In this document: in pieces, positions 5,392 to 13,498 of the stretch | Layout of the letters: each line of letters starts with the position of its first letter | How positions within the stretch are numbered: the stretch's first letter is position 1 | Assembly (NCBI GenBank): GCA_003537645.1 | Contig: DPRM01000126.1 | Span: 16,050-29,547, forward strand | DNA from: Prolixibacteraceae bacterium | GTDB taxonomy: Bacteria > Bacteroidota > Bacteroidia > Bacteroidales > Prolixibacteraceae | Length of the DNA: 13,498 bases | Reading direction: 5' to 3' | The notes under the pieces: generated by a model | Told to the model about the DNA's origin: nothing | The model's database searches: none | Seen by the model: only the letters and a program-made list of their open reading frames with translations | Program-made: the position numbers and the translations under genes

Positions 5392-8300
5392 ATGAAAAAA
5401 AACAAATTAGTAAAGGTTGCAATTACTATGCTGCCTATTTTGCTATTGTCGTTTTTTACCTATGCCCAATCCGTTCTGGTAAAGGGGTTGGTAACTGATG
5501 AAGGTGGAACCCCAATGGCTGGAGTAAATGTCGTAATACAAGGAACGACAAATGGTTTAATTACTGATACAGATGGAAAGTATCAGATTAATGCTGATTC
5601 AAAATCAACACTATCTTTCTCATTTATTGGGTACACTACCCAAAACATCGCAGTTGCAAAACAAAACGTTATCAATGTAAAACTTCTTCCTGATAATTTG
5701 CAGGTGGACGAAGTTGTTGTGGTTGGTTATGGTACGTCAAGAAAAAGCGATATTTCAGGATCTGTTGCTTCGGTTAGCAGTGAAGAAATGATGAGAAAGA
5801 ATCCTACCAACATTTTACAGGGTATTCAGGGAGCTGCTGCTGGTGTAATTGTTACAGCGCAAGACGGTGCTCCTGATGGAAACGCAGCCATTCGTATTCG
5901 TGGTGTTGCAACTATTAACGGCGACCCCCGGCCACTCTATGTGGTTGATGGAGTGCAGGTAGGTACAAACGCCAATTTTCTTGCCCCAAGTGATATCGAA
6001 AGCATTGAAGTTTTGAAAGATGCTTCAGCTACTGCTATTTACGGTGCTGCCGGTGCCAACGGTGTTATCATGGTTACTACAAAACATGGTAAGGTTGGTG
6101 CTACACATGTTACTTTTTCTGCTGACTATGGCGTACAAACATTGGCATCGAGATTGGATGTTGGTGATGCAGACCAGTTTGCAAGAAACATGCGTACAGG
6201 TCGCGCCAACGATGGAGCAACTTTGATGAACCAGGTTTTTGCTGCCAACTATGATGGTAAAAGAAACACCATCGATTGGCAGGATTTATTGACACGCACT
6301 TCACTGAAACAACAATACAACTTATCGGCTTCCGGAGGTACAGAAAAAACCCAGTCTAACTTCTCATTAAGCTATTTAAATAACGACGGGATTCTTATCA
6401 ATACAAACTACAACCGTTTAACAGCTCGTGCCAATGTCGTTACCAAAGTGTCCAATTTCATGGAAATCGGTGGCGATATCAATTTCGTTCATTCCGAATC
6501 GAAGGGTAGCAACTTAGGTTTTGGTAACAATGGTAACCTTTCATCTCTCCGCGATTTAGCATTTTATAACCCAACATTGGATTATGTTGATGCTGCCGGT
6601 GCTTACGTTAGTCCCAATGTTATTAATGCCAACGGTACCTATGGCGCTTCTTATCAAACAGCAGTAGATTACGATGGAGGTTCGCCAAACAACTTGTATG
6701 CCGAGCAAATGGAAAACAATGGATTAAGAAAAAACAATCAGGTATTTACAAGCGCCTATATCGATCTTAAATTGCTGAAAGGCTTAACGTTCAAGTCAAT
6801 TGGCTCGTACAACCTTACTGTAGGTAACTTCGAGAATTTCTGGGGAAACAAGCAACGATTTGAAAAAGACGGAATTACCAATATTGTATTGGCTAATTAC
6901 GATACCCGTTATCAGTTACAAATCGAAAACAACCAGAACAACGTTATGTCGCTTGAAAGTTATTTGACTTACAATCTGAAGACTGAATTGCACAATCTGA
7001 CTTTGATGGCCGGTAATTCCGTAAGCAAGAGCTTTGGAAGCTGGACCACTGCCAACGCGGTTGATTTTCCTGGTTCCAATATCCGCGATATCAGCCTTAC
7101 AAGCGACATTACTTCACGCACCGGTAGCGGCGCCTACAATTTGCAGGTACGCGGCATTTCATACTTTGGTCGCGCCATGTATAGCTTTAAAGATCGTTAC
7201 ATCTTAACCGGAACTGTACGTCGCGACGGTTCTTCCAACTTCGGTGTTGGTAACCGTTGGGGTACTTTCCCTTCTGCTGCAGCTGCATGGCGTATTTCTG
7301 AAGAGGATTTCATGCAAAACACTCCGGCTATCAGTAATTTGAAACTTCGCCTTGGTTGGGGACAGACTGGTAATTCAGGAGGTGCAACCGATAAAAATGT
7401 AGAGGCACTTACTTCAAATACAATTGCTTATTATTATTATGGACAAGGTGGCGTTGCAGGTTTAGGTTCAACACGTGAAACAGGTAACGGTTTAGTTAAA
7501 ACACTGGTAGATACCAGATTAAAATGGGAGACCAACGAACAAACCAACATTGGTATTGATTTAGGACTCTTAAATAATGATCTTAGTATAACTTTTGATT
7601 ATTTTACCCGGACATCCAAAGATCTGTTGCTGAATCGGTCAATTCGCCCATCAGCCGGTTTTACCACTGTATATACCAATTTCGGCGAAATTCAGAATAA
7701 AGGTCTGGAATTTAGCGTGAACTATAAAAAGAAAATTGATCAGGATTGGAATATTGGAGCCACATTGACAGGTTCAAGCTTAAAAAACAAAATTATAGAA
7801 GTGGGTCCTGACCAGTTCTATGTAAATGGTGATGCTACAAACGACGGATCAAACGTAGGTGCAGTAGCTGCTTCTGCCGGTGTGCACTGGGATGGACACT
7901 CAATTATGCGTGAAGGTTATGCTGTAGGTTCTTTCTATGGTTACGAAGTTGAAGGTATATTCCAGACTCCTGCTGAAGTTGCCGCTGCCAATGCCGCTGC
8001 TGTAGCCAAAGGCCACTCACAGTATCAAATGGTAAACACTTCTGCCGGTGACTTCAAGTATAAAGATCTTAATGATGATGGTTTTATTGATCAAAAAGAT
8101 ATGACTATCTTAGGAAATGGTTTTCCTAAAGTAAACTATGGTTTGACCTTGAACGCTAATTACAGGAATTGGGATTTCTCGATATACTCTTACGGAGTAA
8201 TTGGCCAGCAAATCTATTCTTATTCGGCCATGACATTGTCTAATATTTATGGAACCGATAACGGAACTATTCCTAACATCTTAAACTCATCGTCAGCAGA

Positions 8301-8640
8301 AGCCTGGACTCCTGAAAATAGAAGCACCACACTATCTAAGTTGTCAATTCTTGACTACAATCAAAACATGCGTGGTTCTTCGGCGTGGGTTAAAAATGGT
8401 GATTTCCTGAAAATCAGCAACGTTCAGGTTGGCTATAATTTCGACAAACAACTTTTGAAGCATTTAAGTATTGAAAGTTCACGTCTTTATGTTTCTGTTC
8501 AAAACTTAGCTTGCATCTCCAGTTACAACAAATATGGTGACCCTGAAGCAGGACAAGGAAGTGTGCTCTATACCGGTTTGGATACAGGCCGTTATCCTAT
8601 GCCACGTATCTATTCAGTTGGTTTGAATATCCAATTCTAG
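5392..8640 (+). CDS. susC: SusC-like TonB-dependent outer membrane transporter
   Basis: This 1082-residue outer membrane beta-barrel imports oligosaccharides with energy from TonB/ExbBD and works as a complex with the SusD-like lipoprotein next to it. A signal peptide (1-25, ending FFTYA before Q26) precedes a carboxypeptidase-regulatory-like domain (about 28-100: VTDEGGTPMAGVNVVIQGT, GLITDTDGKY, FIGY). The TonB box VDEVVVVGYG is at 105-114. The plug follows (about 117-235), with IRIRG, PLYVVDG and the SusC-typical IEVLKDASATAIYGAAGANG stretch split at 204-224. The rest is barrel, ending in an aromatic residue (SVGLNIQF) as outer membrane assembly requires. There is no N-terminal STN domain, so no sign of anti-sigma signalling; this agrees with HTCS control. 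The length is typical. The susD gene follows after 28 bases, in one transcript. Substrate specificity cannot be read directly. Confidence 0.97.
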   Translation: MKKNKLVKVAITMLPILLLSFFTYAQSVLVKGLVTDEGGTPMAGVNVVIQGTTNGLITDTDGKYQINADSKSTLSFSFIGYTTQNIAVAKQNVINVKLLPDNLQVDEVVVVGYGTSRKSDISGSVASVSSEEMMRKNPTNILQGIQGAAAGVIVTAQDGAPDGNAAIRIRGVATINGDPRPLYVVDGVQVGTNANFLAPSDIESIEVLKDASATAIYGAAGANGVIMVTTKHGKVGATHVTFSADYGVQTLASRLDVGDADQFARNMRTGRANDGATLMNQVFAANYDGKRNTIDWQDLLTRTSLKQQYNLSASGGTEKTQSNFSLSYLNNDGILINTNYNRLTARANVVTKVSNFMEIGGDINFVHSESKGSNLGFGNNGNLSSLRDLAFYNPTLDYVDAAGAYVSPNVINANGTYGASYQTAVDYDGGSPNNLYAEQMENNGLRKNNQVFTSAYIDLKLLKGLTFKSIGSYNLTVGNFENFWGNKQRFEKDGITNIVLANYDTRYQLQIENNQNNVMSLESYLTYNLKTELHNLTLMAGNSVSKSFGSWTTANAVDFPGSNIRDISLTSDITSRTGSGAYNLQVRGISYFGRAMYSFKDRYILTGTVRRDGSSNFGVGNRWGTFPSAAAAWRISEEDFMQNTPAISNLKLRLGWGQTGNSGGATDKNVEALTSNTIAYYYYGQGGVAGLGSTRETGNGLVKTLVDTRLKWETNEQTNIGIDLGLLNNDLSITFDYFTRTSKDLLLNRSIRPSAGFTTVYTNFGEIQNKGLEFSVNYKKKIDQDWNIGATLTGSSLKNKIIEVGPDQFYVNGDATNDGSNVGAVAASAGVHWDGHSIMREGYAVGSFYGYEVEGIFQTPAEVAAANAAAVAKGHSQYQMVNTSAGDFKYKDLNDDGFIDQKDMTILGNGFPKVNYGLTLNANYRNWDFSIYSYGVIGQQIYSYSAMTLSNIYGTDNGTIPNILNSSSAEAWTPENRSTTLSKLSILDYNQNMRGSSAWVKNGDFLKISNVQVGYNFDKQLLKHLSIESSRLYVSVQNLACISSYNKYGDPEAGQGSVLYTGLDTGRYPMPRIYSVGLNIQF

Positions 8641-8668
8641 TTGTTACACTTTAATTTAGATCAATATT

Positions 8669-10477
8669 ATGAAAAATATATCGAAAATATTATTTTCAGT
8701 TGTCAGTGTTTTATTCCTGTTGGGAATAAGCTCATGCAACAACGACGAATTCTTAACGGTGGATCATTATTCCATTTTGGCTGCCGATCAGATGTTTAAG
8801 AGCGACGAAGATGCCAAGGCTGGTCTTGTTGGTTGCTACGATATGATGCTTCCTGTAAGTGAAACCAACGGAGACTGGGGTTTCAAACCAAACTTGTTTA
8901 TTGGTGGTCACCCAACAATGGATACTCAGGCAACTGGTTGGGACAAAGACTGGAATACTCAGAACTGGAATGCCGGTAGCCCGGAACTTTTGAGCGGTTG
9001 GAAACATTGCTATAAAGCAATTTCACGTTGCAACGATTTCCTCGATGGTCTTAATGCAGCAACGAATATTACTCCTGCAGTAAAAACTTCACTTGATGGT
9101 CAGGCCAGGTCTGTCCGTTCTTTCTTCTACATGTGGCTGGCGAAAGCTTTCGGTCGTGTACCAATGTTGGCAACAGGCGAGACCTATATCAATACGCCTG
9201 CAAAAGCCCGCGCTGAATCATACGAAGTTATGTGGGATTTTATCATTGATGATTTAAAGGTAGCAGTTGAGGAACTTGAATGGGATCCAATGGACGGACA
9301 GTATGGTCGTTGCACCAAAGGTTTTGCTCTTTCATATCTGGGCGAAGCTTATATGTGGAAAGCATACCGCGTTCCCGAGCAAGCAAAAGCTAACTACACT
9401 TTAGCGGCTGCTGCTTTAAAACAAGTAATTGAAAGCGGTAAATACGAATTAAATCCTTCTTTCACAACATTGTGGGATCCGGGAGCTGTATGGACAAAAG
9501 AAAGTATTTGGGAAGAAGTGCTTGACGAAGGTTCGCAATGGAACAGCTGGAACAATTTAACCGATGCTCACGCTTGGGTGACCTACTTTACAGCTTGTCC
9601 CGAAGCAGGTGGATGGGGTTCACTATACCTCTCGTGGGAATGGTGGAGTTCTTATGAACAAGGCGATAAACGTCGTGATGCTTCAGGCGTTATTGGCCCG
9701 GTGCCTGGAATTAATCCTGATTGGAAACCAGCCAAAAACTATGGTAACAATCCTTATTTACAGCAAAGTATAGGTGGATTAACATCACATTATCATTTTT
9801 ACAAAGATGGTGAAGCAGCGCCTTCTATCTGGAGTTTGAAATATTGGCGTACTTGCCGTGCAGACTGGCAAGCGATGTGGGGTCCGCAACAGATTTATTA
9901 TAAACGTTATGCGAATGTATTATTTGACTATGCAGAGTGCCTTTTCAAATTAAATGGTGATGCTGATCCAATCGCCTGGGGCATTGTTAATGATATTCGC
10001 GCACGTGCATTCGGCAATCTTGAAGTTGGAAAGAAAGCTGCATTAACAGCAACTTATCTTCCTTATTACAATCAATTAGCTTCATTCTACAAAGCTCCTG
10101 AGCTTACTGAATATCCTATTCCATTCAATGAAGCTACAGTTGTAGTTCCTGATGCAAAGGCTTATTATACTCAGGTAAAAGCTGATAAAGGATTTACTTC
10201 ACCAGTATGGTTGGTAGCCCTGGGTCAGGAACGTCGCAAGGAATTCAATGCTGAATGGTGTCTTGCTCAGGATTTAATCCGCTCTGGTTTTATGGAAGAT
10301 CACATCAACCGTAATTATCCAAAAGGACAAGGTTATCCGAATACGAATCCTTTGGTACAAGATGCATGGCAGACCAACCGTACCTTTGATTATGTTCCTG
10401 CCAAAATGGATATGCCGATTCCTACAGAAGAGTTGTTGAAAAATCCATTGTGTGATCAAAATGACGCATATAAATAA
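8669..10477 (+). CDS. susD: SusD-like outer membrane glycan-binding lipoprotein
   Basis: This 602-residue RagB/SusD-family surface lipoprotein captures glycans and forms the lid over the SusC barrel. The N-terminus is a lipoprotein signal with lipobox ISSC, giving lipidated C23 followed by NND. The SusD N-terminal signature follows (DEFLTVDHYSIL, then MFKSDEDAKAGLVGCYDMM), with TPR-like helices such as CYKAISRCNDFLDGL and ARSVRSFFYMWLAKAFGRVP. The C-terminus has the family pattern QERRKEFNAEWCLAQDLIRSG and ends with MPIPTEELLKNPLCDQN, the usual P-IP-E-L---P-QN tail. It is unusually rich in tryptophan and aromatic residues (for example WEWWSSYE), which may line the glycan site. It shares the susC transcript and is followed by a hairpin terminator at 10511-10543. 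Confidence 0.96.
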   Translation: MKNISKILFSVVSVLFLLGISSCNNDEFLTVDHYSILAADQMFKSDEDAKAGLVGCYDMMLPVSETNGDWGFKPNLFIGGHPTMDTQATGWDKDWNTQNWNAGSPELLSGWKHCYKAISRCNDFLDGLNAATNITPAVKTSLDGQARSVRSFFYMWLAKAFGRVPMLATGETYINTPAKARAESYEVMWDFIIDDLKVAVEELEWDPMDGQYGRCTKGFALSYLGEAYMWKAYRVPEQAKANYTLAAAALKQVIESGKYELNPSFTTLWDPGAVWTKESIWEEVLDEGSQWNSWNNLTDAHAWVTYFTACPEAGGWGSLYLSWEWWSSYEQGDKRRDASGVIGPVPGINPDWKPAKNYGNNPYLQQSIGGLTSHYHFYKDGEAAPSIWSLKYWRTCRADWQAMWGPQQIYYKRYANVLFDYAECLFKLNGDADPIAWGIVNDIRARAFGNLEVGKKAALTATYLPYYNQLASFYKAPELTEYPIPFNEATVVVPDAKAYYTQVKADKGFTSPVWLVALGQERRKEFNAEWCLAQDLIRSGFMEDHINRNYPKGQGYPNTNPLVQDAWQTNRTFDYVPAKMDMPIPTEELLKNPLCDQNDAYK

Positions 10478-10510
10478 TGGAAAGGATATAGAATCCATTT
10501 TTTGAATAGA

Positions 10511-10543
10511 TTGGCTGCTCAGATATTGGGCAGCCAATTTTTT
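10511..10543 (+). terminator. Intrinsic terminator after susD
   Basis: TTGGCTGC (10511-10518) pairs exactly with GCAGCCAA (10530-10537) across an 11-base loop, and six T residues follow directly. It lies 33 bases after the susD stop. It would end or attenuate the susCD transcript and lower expression of the downstream enzymes relative to the transporter pair. Confidence 0.85.
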
Positions 10544-10629
10544 CCTTACTGCCATCCGCACTTGCAGGTTTTTGCTGCTATAAAAAGGTCAAAAATCGTG
10601 ATTCTGTACCAACTTAGAGATCATATCCT

Positions 10630-10637
10630 TAAATTTG
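10630..10637 (+). promoter_or_regulatory. Candidate -7 box for the esterase/GH43 unit
   Basis: TAAATTTG is an exact TAnnTTTG match about 90 bases upstream of the esterase start and after the susD terminator. The -33 region is weak: only TCTG at 10603-10606, with a long spacer. A second poorer candidate is TTTG (10677-10680) with TAATTTTA (10696-10703), whose spacer is short. An internal promoter here would allow the enzymes to be transcribed separately from susCD. Confidence 0.35.
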
Positions 10638-10726
10638 TATTCAATCGAAAAGTGTATTTTCAACACTAACACTTCGTTTGACCAATAATTAGTTTTAATT
10701 TTAAAATTTACCTAACTCTGCCAGCC

Positions 10727-11572
10727 ATGAATAAAATTAATCAATTTACTTTTTTGCTCTTTGTCCTATTGGTTCTTAGCCTTTCATCCCATTCTCAAAG
10801 TGCTGTTGAGGAAGCACCGCAGGGCTACGATGTTCTTCGATCAGAGATTCCGCATGGAAAGATAGACACCATTACCTACAACTCTTCAACTGTGGGCACC
10901 AATCGGAAAGCATTGGTCTATACTCCTCCGGGTTATTCAAAAGATAAAAAATATCCTGTGCTATATCTGTTGCATGGTATTGGCGGCGACGAAAAAGAAT
11001 GGCTTAACGGTGGCCATCCTGAAGTAATTCTCGATAATCTGTATGCTGAAAAGAAAGTTGAACCCATGATTGTGGTACTTCCAAACGGCCGTGCCATGAA
11101 AGACGACCGCGCAGGCGGAAATATTATGGCTCCTGATAAAGTTCAGGCATTTGCAACTTTCGAAAGAGATTTATTGGACGACCTTATTCCGTATATCGAA
11201 AAATCATTTCCTGTAATTAACGACCGCGAGCACCGTGCCATTGCCGGTTTGTCGATGGGAGGGGGGCAATCGCTCAACTTCGGTTTGGGTAACCTCGACA
11301 AATTTGCATGGGTTGGTGGGTTCTCTTCGGCTCCAAACACAAAATCACCTGAAGTACTGATACCAGATCCTGAAAAAGCAAAACAACAGTTAAAACTACT
11401 CTGGATTTCATGCGGCGATAAGGATGGCTTATTCCGTTTTAGCCAACGTACCCACGATTATTTAGTTACCAACAACATACCTCATGGTTACCATGTAATT
11501 CCCGACGGATTACATGATTTTAATGTATGGAAAAGCAGCTTGTTCCTGTTTTCTCAACTATTATTTAAATAA
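10727..11572 (+). CDS. Secreted CE1-type carbohydrate esterase (feruloyl/acetylxylan esterase-like)
   Basis: This 281-residue alpha/beta hydrolase resembles esterase D/CE1 enzymes such as feruloyl and acetylxylan esterases, which cut ester-linked ferulate or acetate from xylan side groups. A hydrophobic signal peptide (about 1-23, ending SLSSHSQS) sends it to the periplasm. Catalytic elements are LLHGIGGDEKEW (81-92, oxyanion region), nucleophile S176 in GLSMGGG, an acid at D231 or D233 in SCGDKDGL, and H263 in PDGLHDFNVW. All triad positions are present. It is a single-domain protein of the usual length. The gene is 8 bases ahead of the GH43 gene, so the two are co-transcribed. Whether the leaving group is acetate, ferulate or another acyl group cannot be told; weaker alternatives include a cinnamoyl esterase or an S-formylglutathione hydrolase-like esterase, but export and context favour polysaccharide de-esterification. 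Confidence 0.88.
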   Translation: MNKINQFTFLLFVLLVLSLSSHSQSAVEEAPQGYDVLRSEIPHGKIDTITYNSSTVGTNRKALVYTPPGYSKDKKYPVLYLLHGIGGDEKEWLNGGHPEVILDNLYAEKKVEPMIVVLPNGRAMKDDRAGGNIMAPDKVQAFATFERDLLDDLIPYIEKSFPVINDREHRAIAGLSMGGGQSLNFGLGNLDKFAWVGGFSSAPNTKSPEVLIPDPEKAKQQLKLLWISCGDKDGLFRFSQRTHDYLVTNNIPHGYHVIPDGLHDFNVWKSSLFLFSQLLFK

Positions 11573-11580
11573 ATTCAACA

Positions 11581-13305
11581 ATGAAAAACCTAACCAAACC
11601 ACTACTATTCCTCATTTTTTTAGCTTGTACGCTTGTTGCTTATCCGCAAAGCAAACCGGCTCAAACAACCATTTGTAATCCGATAAATCTTAGTTACCGG
11701 TTCTGTCTCGATGGTGATATTCCGCGTCGCGAAGCTGCCGATCCAACCATGGTCGTTTACAAGGGTGAATACTACCTTTTCGCTTCCCGTTCAGGTGGAT
11801 ATTTCCATTCAACCGATTTGATCAATTTTGATTTAATCACCACAAACGATCTTCCTTTGGAAGATTATGCACCAACCGCGGTTGTGATGAATGACACTTT
11901 GTATTTCATGTCATCAGCTTCGCCAACGGTTAAAATATTTAAAACTGCCGATCCCAAATCAGGAAAATGGAAAATTGCCAATCCAGCCTTTCCGATTGGA
12001 ATGATCGATCCTGATTTGTTTCTTGACGATGATGGCCGACTGTATTTTTATTACGGCTGTTCCAACGTAAATCCAATTCAAGCGGTTGAACTGGATCCAA
12101 AAACGTTTAATCCGATTGGGAATCCGGTTGCTGTGATCAAAAGCGACAAGAAAAATTACGGATGGGAACGGTCTGGCGATTACAACGAGGTGGGCAATGA
12201 CCCTTGGATTGAAGGTGCCTGGATGAACAAGCACAATGGCAAATACTATCTGCAATATTCCGGTCCGGGAACCGAATACAAAAGTTACAGCGATGCCGTT
12301 TATGTTGCCGACAAACCACTTGGCCCATTCAAACTTGCAGAGCATAACCCAATTTCGTATAAGCCTGAAGGTTTTATCGCAAGCGCCGGACATAGCAGCA
12401 CTTTTCAGGATAAATACGGTAATTACTGGCATATTTCGTCGATGACCATTTCAGTAAAACACATGTTCGAACGCCGCCTCGGATTGTTCCCAACTTTCTT
12501 CGATAAAGATGGCGTGATGTATGTTTACACTGGCTTTGGCGATTTCCCGTTCAAAATGCCAACGAAGAAAATTTCTGGTCCTGAAGAATTATTCCCAAGC
12601 TGGATGCTGATTTCGTACAACAAACCGGTTGAAGTTTCTTCAGAATTAGCCGATCACCCCAAAAAATATGCTGCCAACGAAGATATTCGTACCTACTGGA
12701 GTGCCAAAACCGGCGACAAAGGCGAATGGATCAGCATGGATCTGGAAAAAGAATCGACCATTAATGCCATTCAAATTAACTATGCCGAAAACGAGGCCAA
12801 ATTAAAAGGACGTGTTCCGGATATTTATTATCAATACCTGCTAGAATATTCAGCTGATGGTAAAATATGGAAAACACTGGCCGATAAAACCCAAAGCAAA
12901 ACCGATGTTCCGCACGATTACATCGAGTTGAAAACACCAATCAAAGCACGTTACATCAAGCTTACCAATTACAAAGTGCCAGGCGGAACATTTGCAATTG
13001 CAGGCTTGCGCGTATTTGGTAATGGTGGTGGAAAAGCTTCCGGAGAAGCTAAAGATCTGAAGTTGGCCCGTCAGGAAAACGACCGTTGCATTGTAGGTTT
13101 AAACTGGCCAAAAGTTCCCGGAGCCGTTGGTTATAACATCCGCTACGGAACCAGCAAAGACAAATTGTACCAGAATTACCAGGTGATAGGCTCTGAATCT
13201 TTGACAATCAGAAGTTTAAATAGTTCGCAGAAGTATTATTTTACTATCGATACTTTTAACGAAAACGGCATCACGAAAGGGAAAAATATAATTGAGCTAA
13301 ACTAA
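11581..13305 (+). CDS. Secreted GH43 glycoside hydrolase with discoidin-like and Fn3-like modules
   Basis: This 574-residue protein carries a five-bladed beta-propeller GH43-family catalytic domain, with known activities such as beta-xylosidase, alpha-L-arabinofuranosidase and arabinanase. The signal peptide covers about 1-22 (LVAYPQS). The three expected carboxylates are D54 in EAADPTMVVYKGEYYLFAS, D143 in GMIDPDLFLDDDGRLYF, and E211 in DPWIEGAWMNKHNGKYYLQYS, serving as base, pKa modulator and acid by family analogy. After the propeller (about 30-335) comes an F5/8 type C (discoidin, CBM32-like) module of about 350-480 (YWSAKTGDKGEWISMDL, ARYIKLTNY, GLRVFG). A fibronectin type III-like domain of about 490-574 ends the protein (VGLNWPKVPGAVGYNIRYG, YYFTIDTFNENG). 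Such appendages suggest binding to an insoluble or branched polymer. Subfamily and exact linkage are not assigned. It follows the esterase by 8 bases. Confidence 0.92.
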   Translation: MKNLTKPLLFLIFLACTLVAYPQSKPAQTTICNPINLSYRFCLDGDIPRREAADPTMVVYKGEYYLFASRSGGYFHSTDLINFDLITTNDLPLEDYAPTAVVMNDTLYFMSSASPTVKIFKTADPKSGKWKIANPAFPIGMIDPDLFLDDDGRLYFYYGCSNVNPIQAVELDPKTFNPIGNPVAVIKSDKKNYGWERSGDYNEVGNDPWIEGAWMNKHNGKYYLQYSGPGTEYKSYSDAVYVADKPLGPFKLAEHNPISYKPEGFIASAGHSSTFQDKYGNYWHISSMTISVKHMFERRLGLFPTFFDKDGVMYVYTGFGDFPFKMPTKKISGPEELFPSWMLISYNKPVEVSSELADHPKKYAANEDIRTYWSAKTGDKGEWISMDLEKESTINAIQINYAENEAKLKGRVPDIYYQYLLEYSADGKIWKTLADKTQSKTDVPHDYIELKTPIKARYIKLTNYKVPGGTFAIAGLRVFGNGGGKASGEAKDLKLARQENDRCIVGLNWPKVPGAVGYNIRYGTSKDKLYQNYQVIGSESLTIRSLNSSQKYYFTIDTFNENGITKGKNIIELN

Positions 13306-13388
13306 GTCGGGTGTAACTTTTGAATTGACTTAAAGATGACAAACATTGTGATTTGATAAAATGATTTTTACTTAAAAAATATATAAAC

Positions 13389-13498
13389 ATGACTATTACA
13401 AAAAAAATGAAACAAACGATATGGTTCTTCATGTTAGCCGGACTTCTGTTATCGAATACAAACGCTTTTTCACAGGATCCCAATTTTCACATCTATCT
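13389..13498 (+). CDS. Exported protein, 5' fragment; probable SGNH/SASA-type carbohydrate esterase
   Basis: Only the first 36 codons are in the window; the gene runs off the end. From the ATG at 13389 the product begins MTITKKMKQTIWFFMLAG and carries a clear signal peptide (hydrophobic WFFMLAGLLLS, probable cleavage near NAFS-QD). An alternative start is the ATG at 13407, which gives MKQTIWFFM. The mature part begins DPNFHIYL, the characteristic opening of Bacteroidota SGNH/SASA (PF03629, CE6-like) acetylxylan or sialate esterases, in which a FGQSNMEG block normally follows. That block is beyond the window, so the family call is from memory of this short N-terminal pattern. It lies 83 bases after the GH43 gene on the same strand and probably belongs to the same enzyme operon. 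Confidence 0.55.
   Translation, partial: MTITKKMKQTIWFFMLAGLLLSNTNAFSQDPNFHIY

Noticed and set aside
388..10246. Possible depletion of GAATTC as a footprint of an EcoRI-specific system
   Set aside because: At least five GAATTC sites are present (388, 1152, 3123, 8747, 10241), one inside the nuclease gene. There is no sign of depletion, and family membership does not fix the recognition site.

Overview
The window looks like a piece of a Bacteroidota chromosome, probably a Bacteroidales/Marinilabiliales-type polysaccharide degrader. The evidence is a SusC/SusD pair, a hybrid two-component regulator with a C-terminal AraC-type DNA-binding domain, exact TAnnTTTG promoter boxes, A/T-rich leaders without clear Shine-Dalgarno sequences, and moderate-to-low GC by eye. 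No rRNA, tRNA or CRISPR array was seen.

Layout. Positions 1-1410 hold the 3' part of a hybrid two-component system (HTCS) regulator on the + strand; its 5' end lies outside the window. Positions 1411-4834 hold an accessory block whose genes all read on the - strand: a small IS200/IS605-like (RAYT-type) HUH transposase inside a cluster of ten short REP-like hairpins, then a two-gene operon. That operon encodes an EcoRI-family adenine-specific DNA methyltransferase and a DUF262 (ParB/Srx-like) protein with a C-terminal HNH nuclease domain; the two genes overlap by an ATGA. Positions 4835-5391 are a long intergenic region with two promoter-like boxes. From 5392 to the end runs a + strand polysaccharide utilization locus (PUL): susC-like, susD-like, a hairpin terminator, a secreted CE1-type esterase, a secreted GH43 enzyme with discoidin-like and Fn3-like modules, and the first 110 bases of another exported protein that is probably a carbohydrate esterase.

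How the genes work together. SusC/SusD would capture and import oligosaccharides across the outer membrane. The esterase(s) would remove acyl decorations, and the GH43 would remove arabinose or xylose residues or cut the chain; this fits a decorated (acetylated or feruloylated) xylan or arabinoxylan, though the substrate is inferred. The HTCS would sense a released oligosaccharide and activate susCD, but the transposase/REP and methyltransferase/nuclease block now lies between it and its presumed target.

Most worth following up are the compact methyltransferase plus DUF262-HNH operon, which looks like a two-gene restriction or epigenetic-sensing defence system, and the RAYT gene framed by exact inverted REP-like hairpins and followed by a structured array in which copies keep their stems while loops differ.
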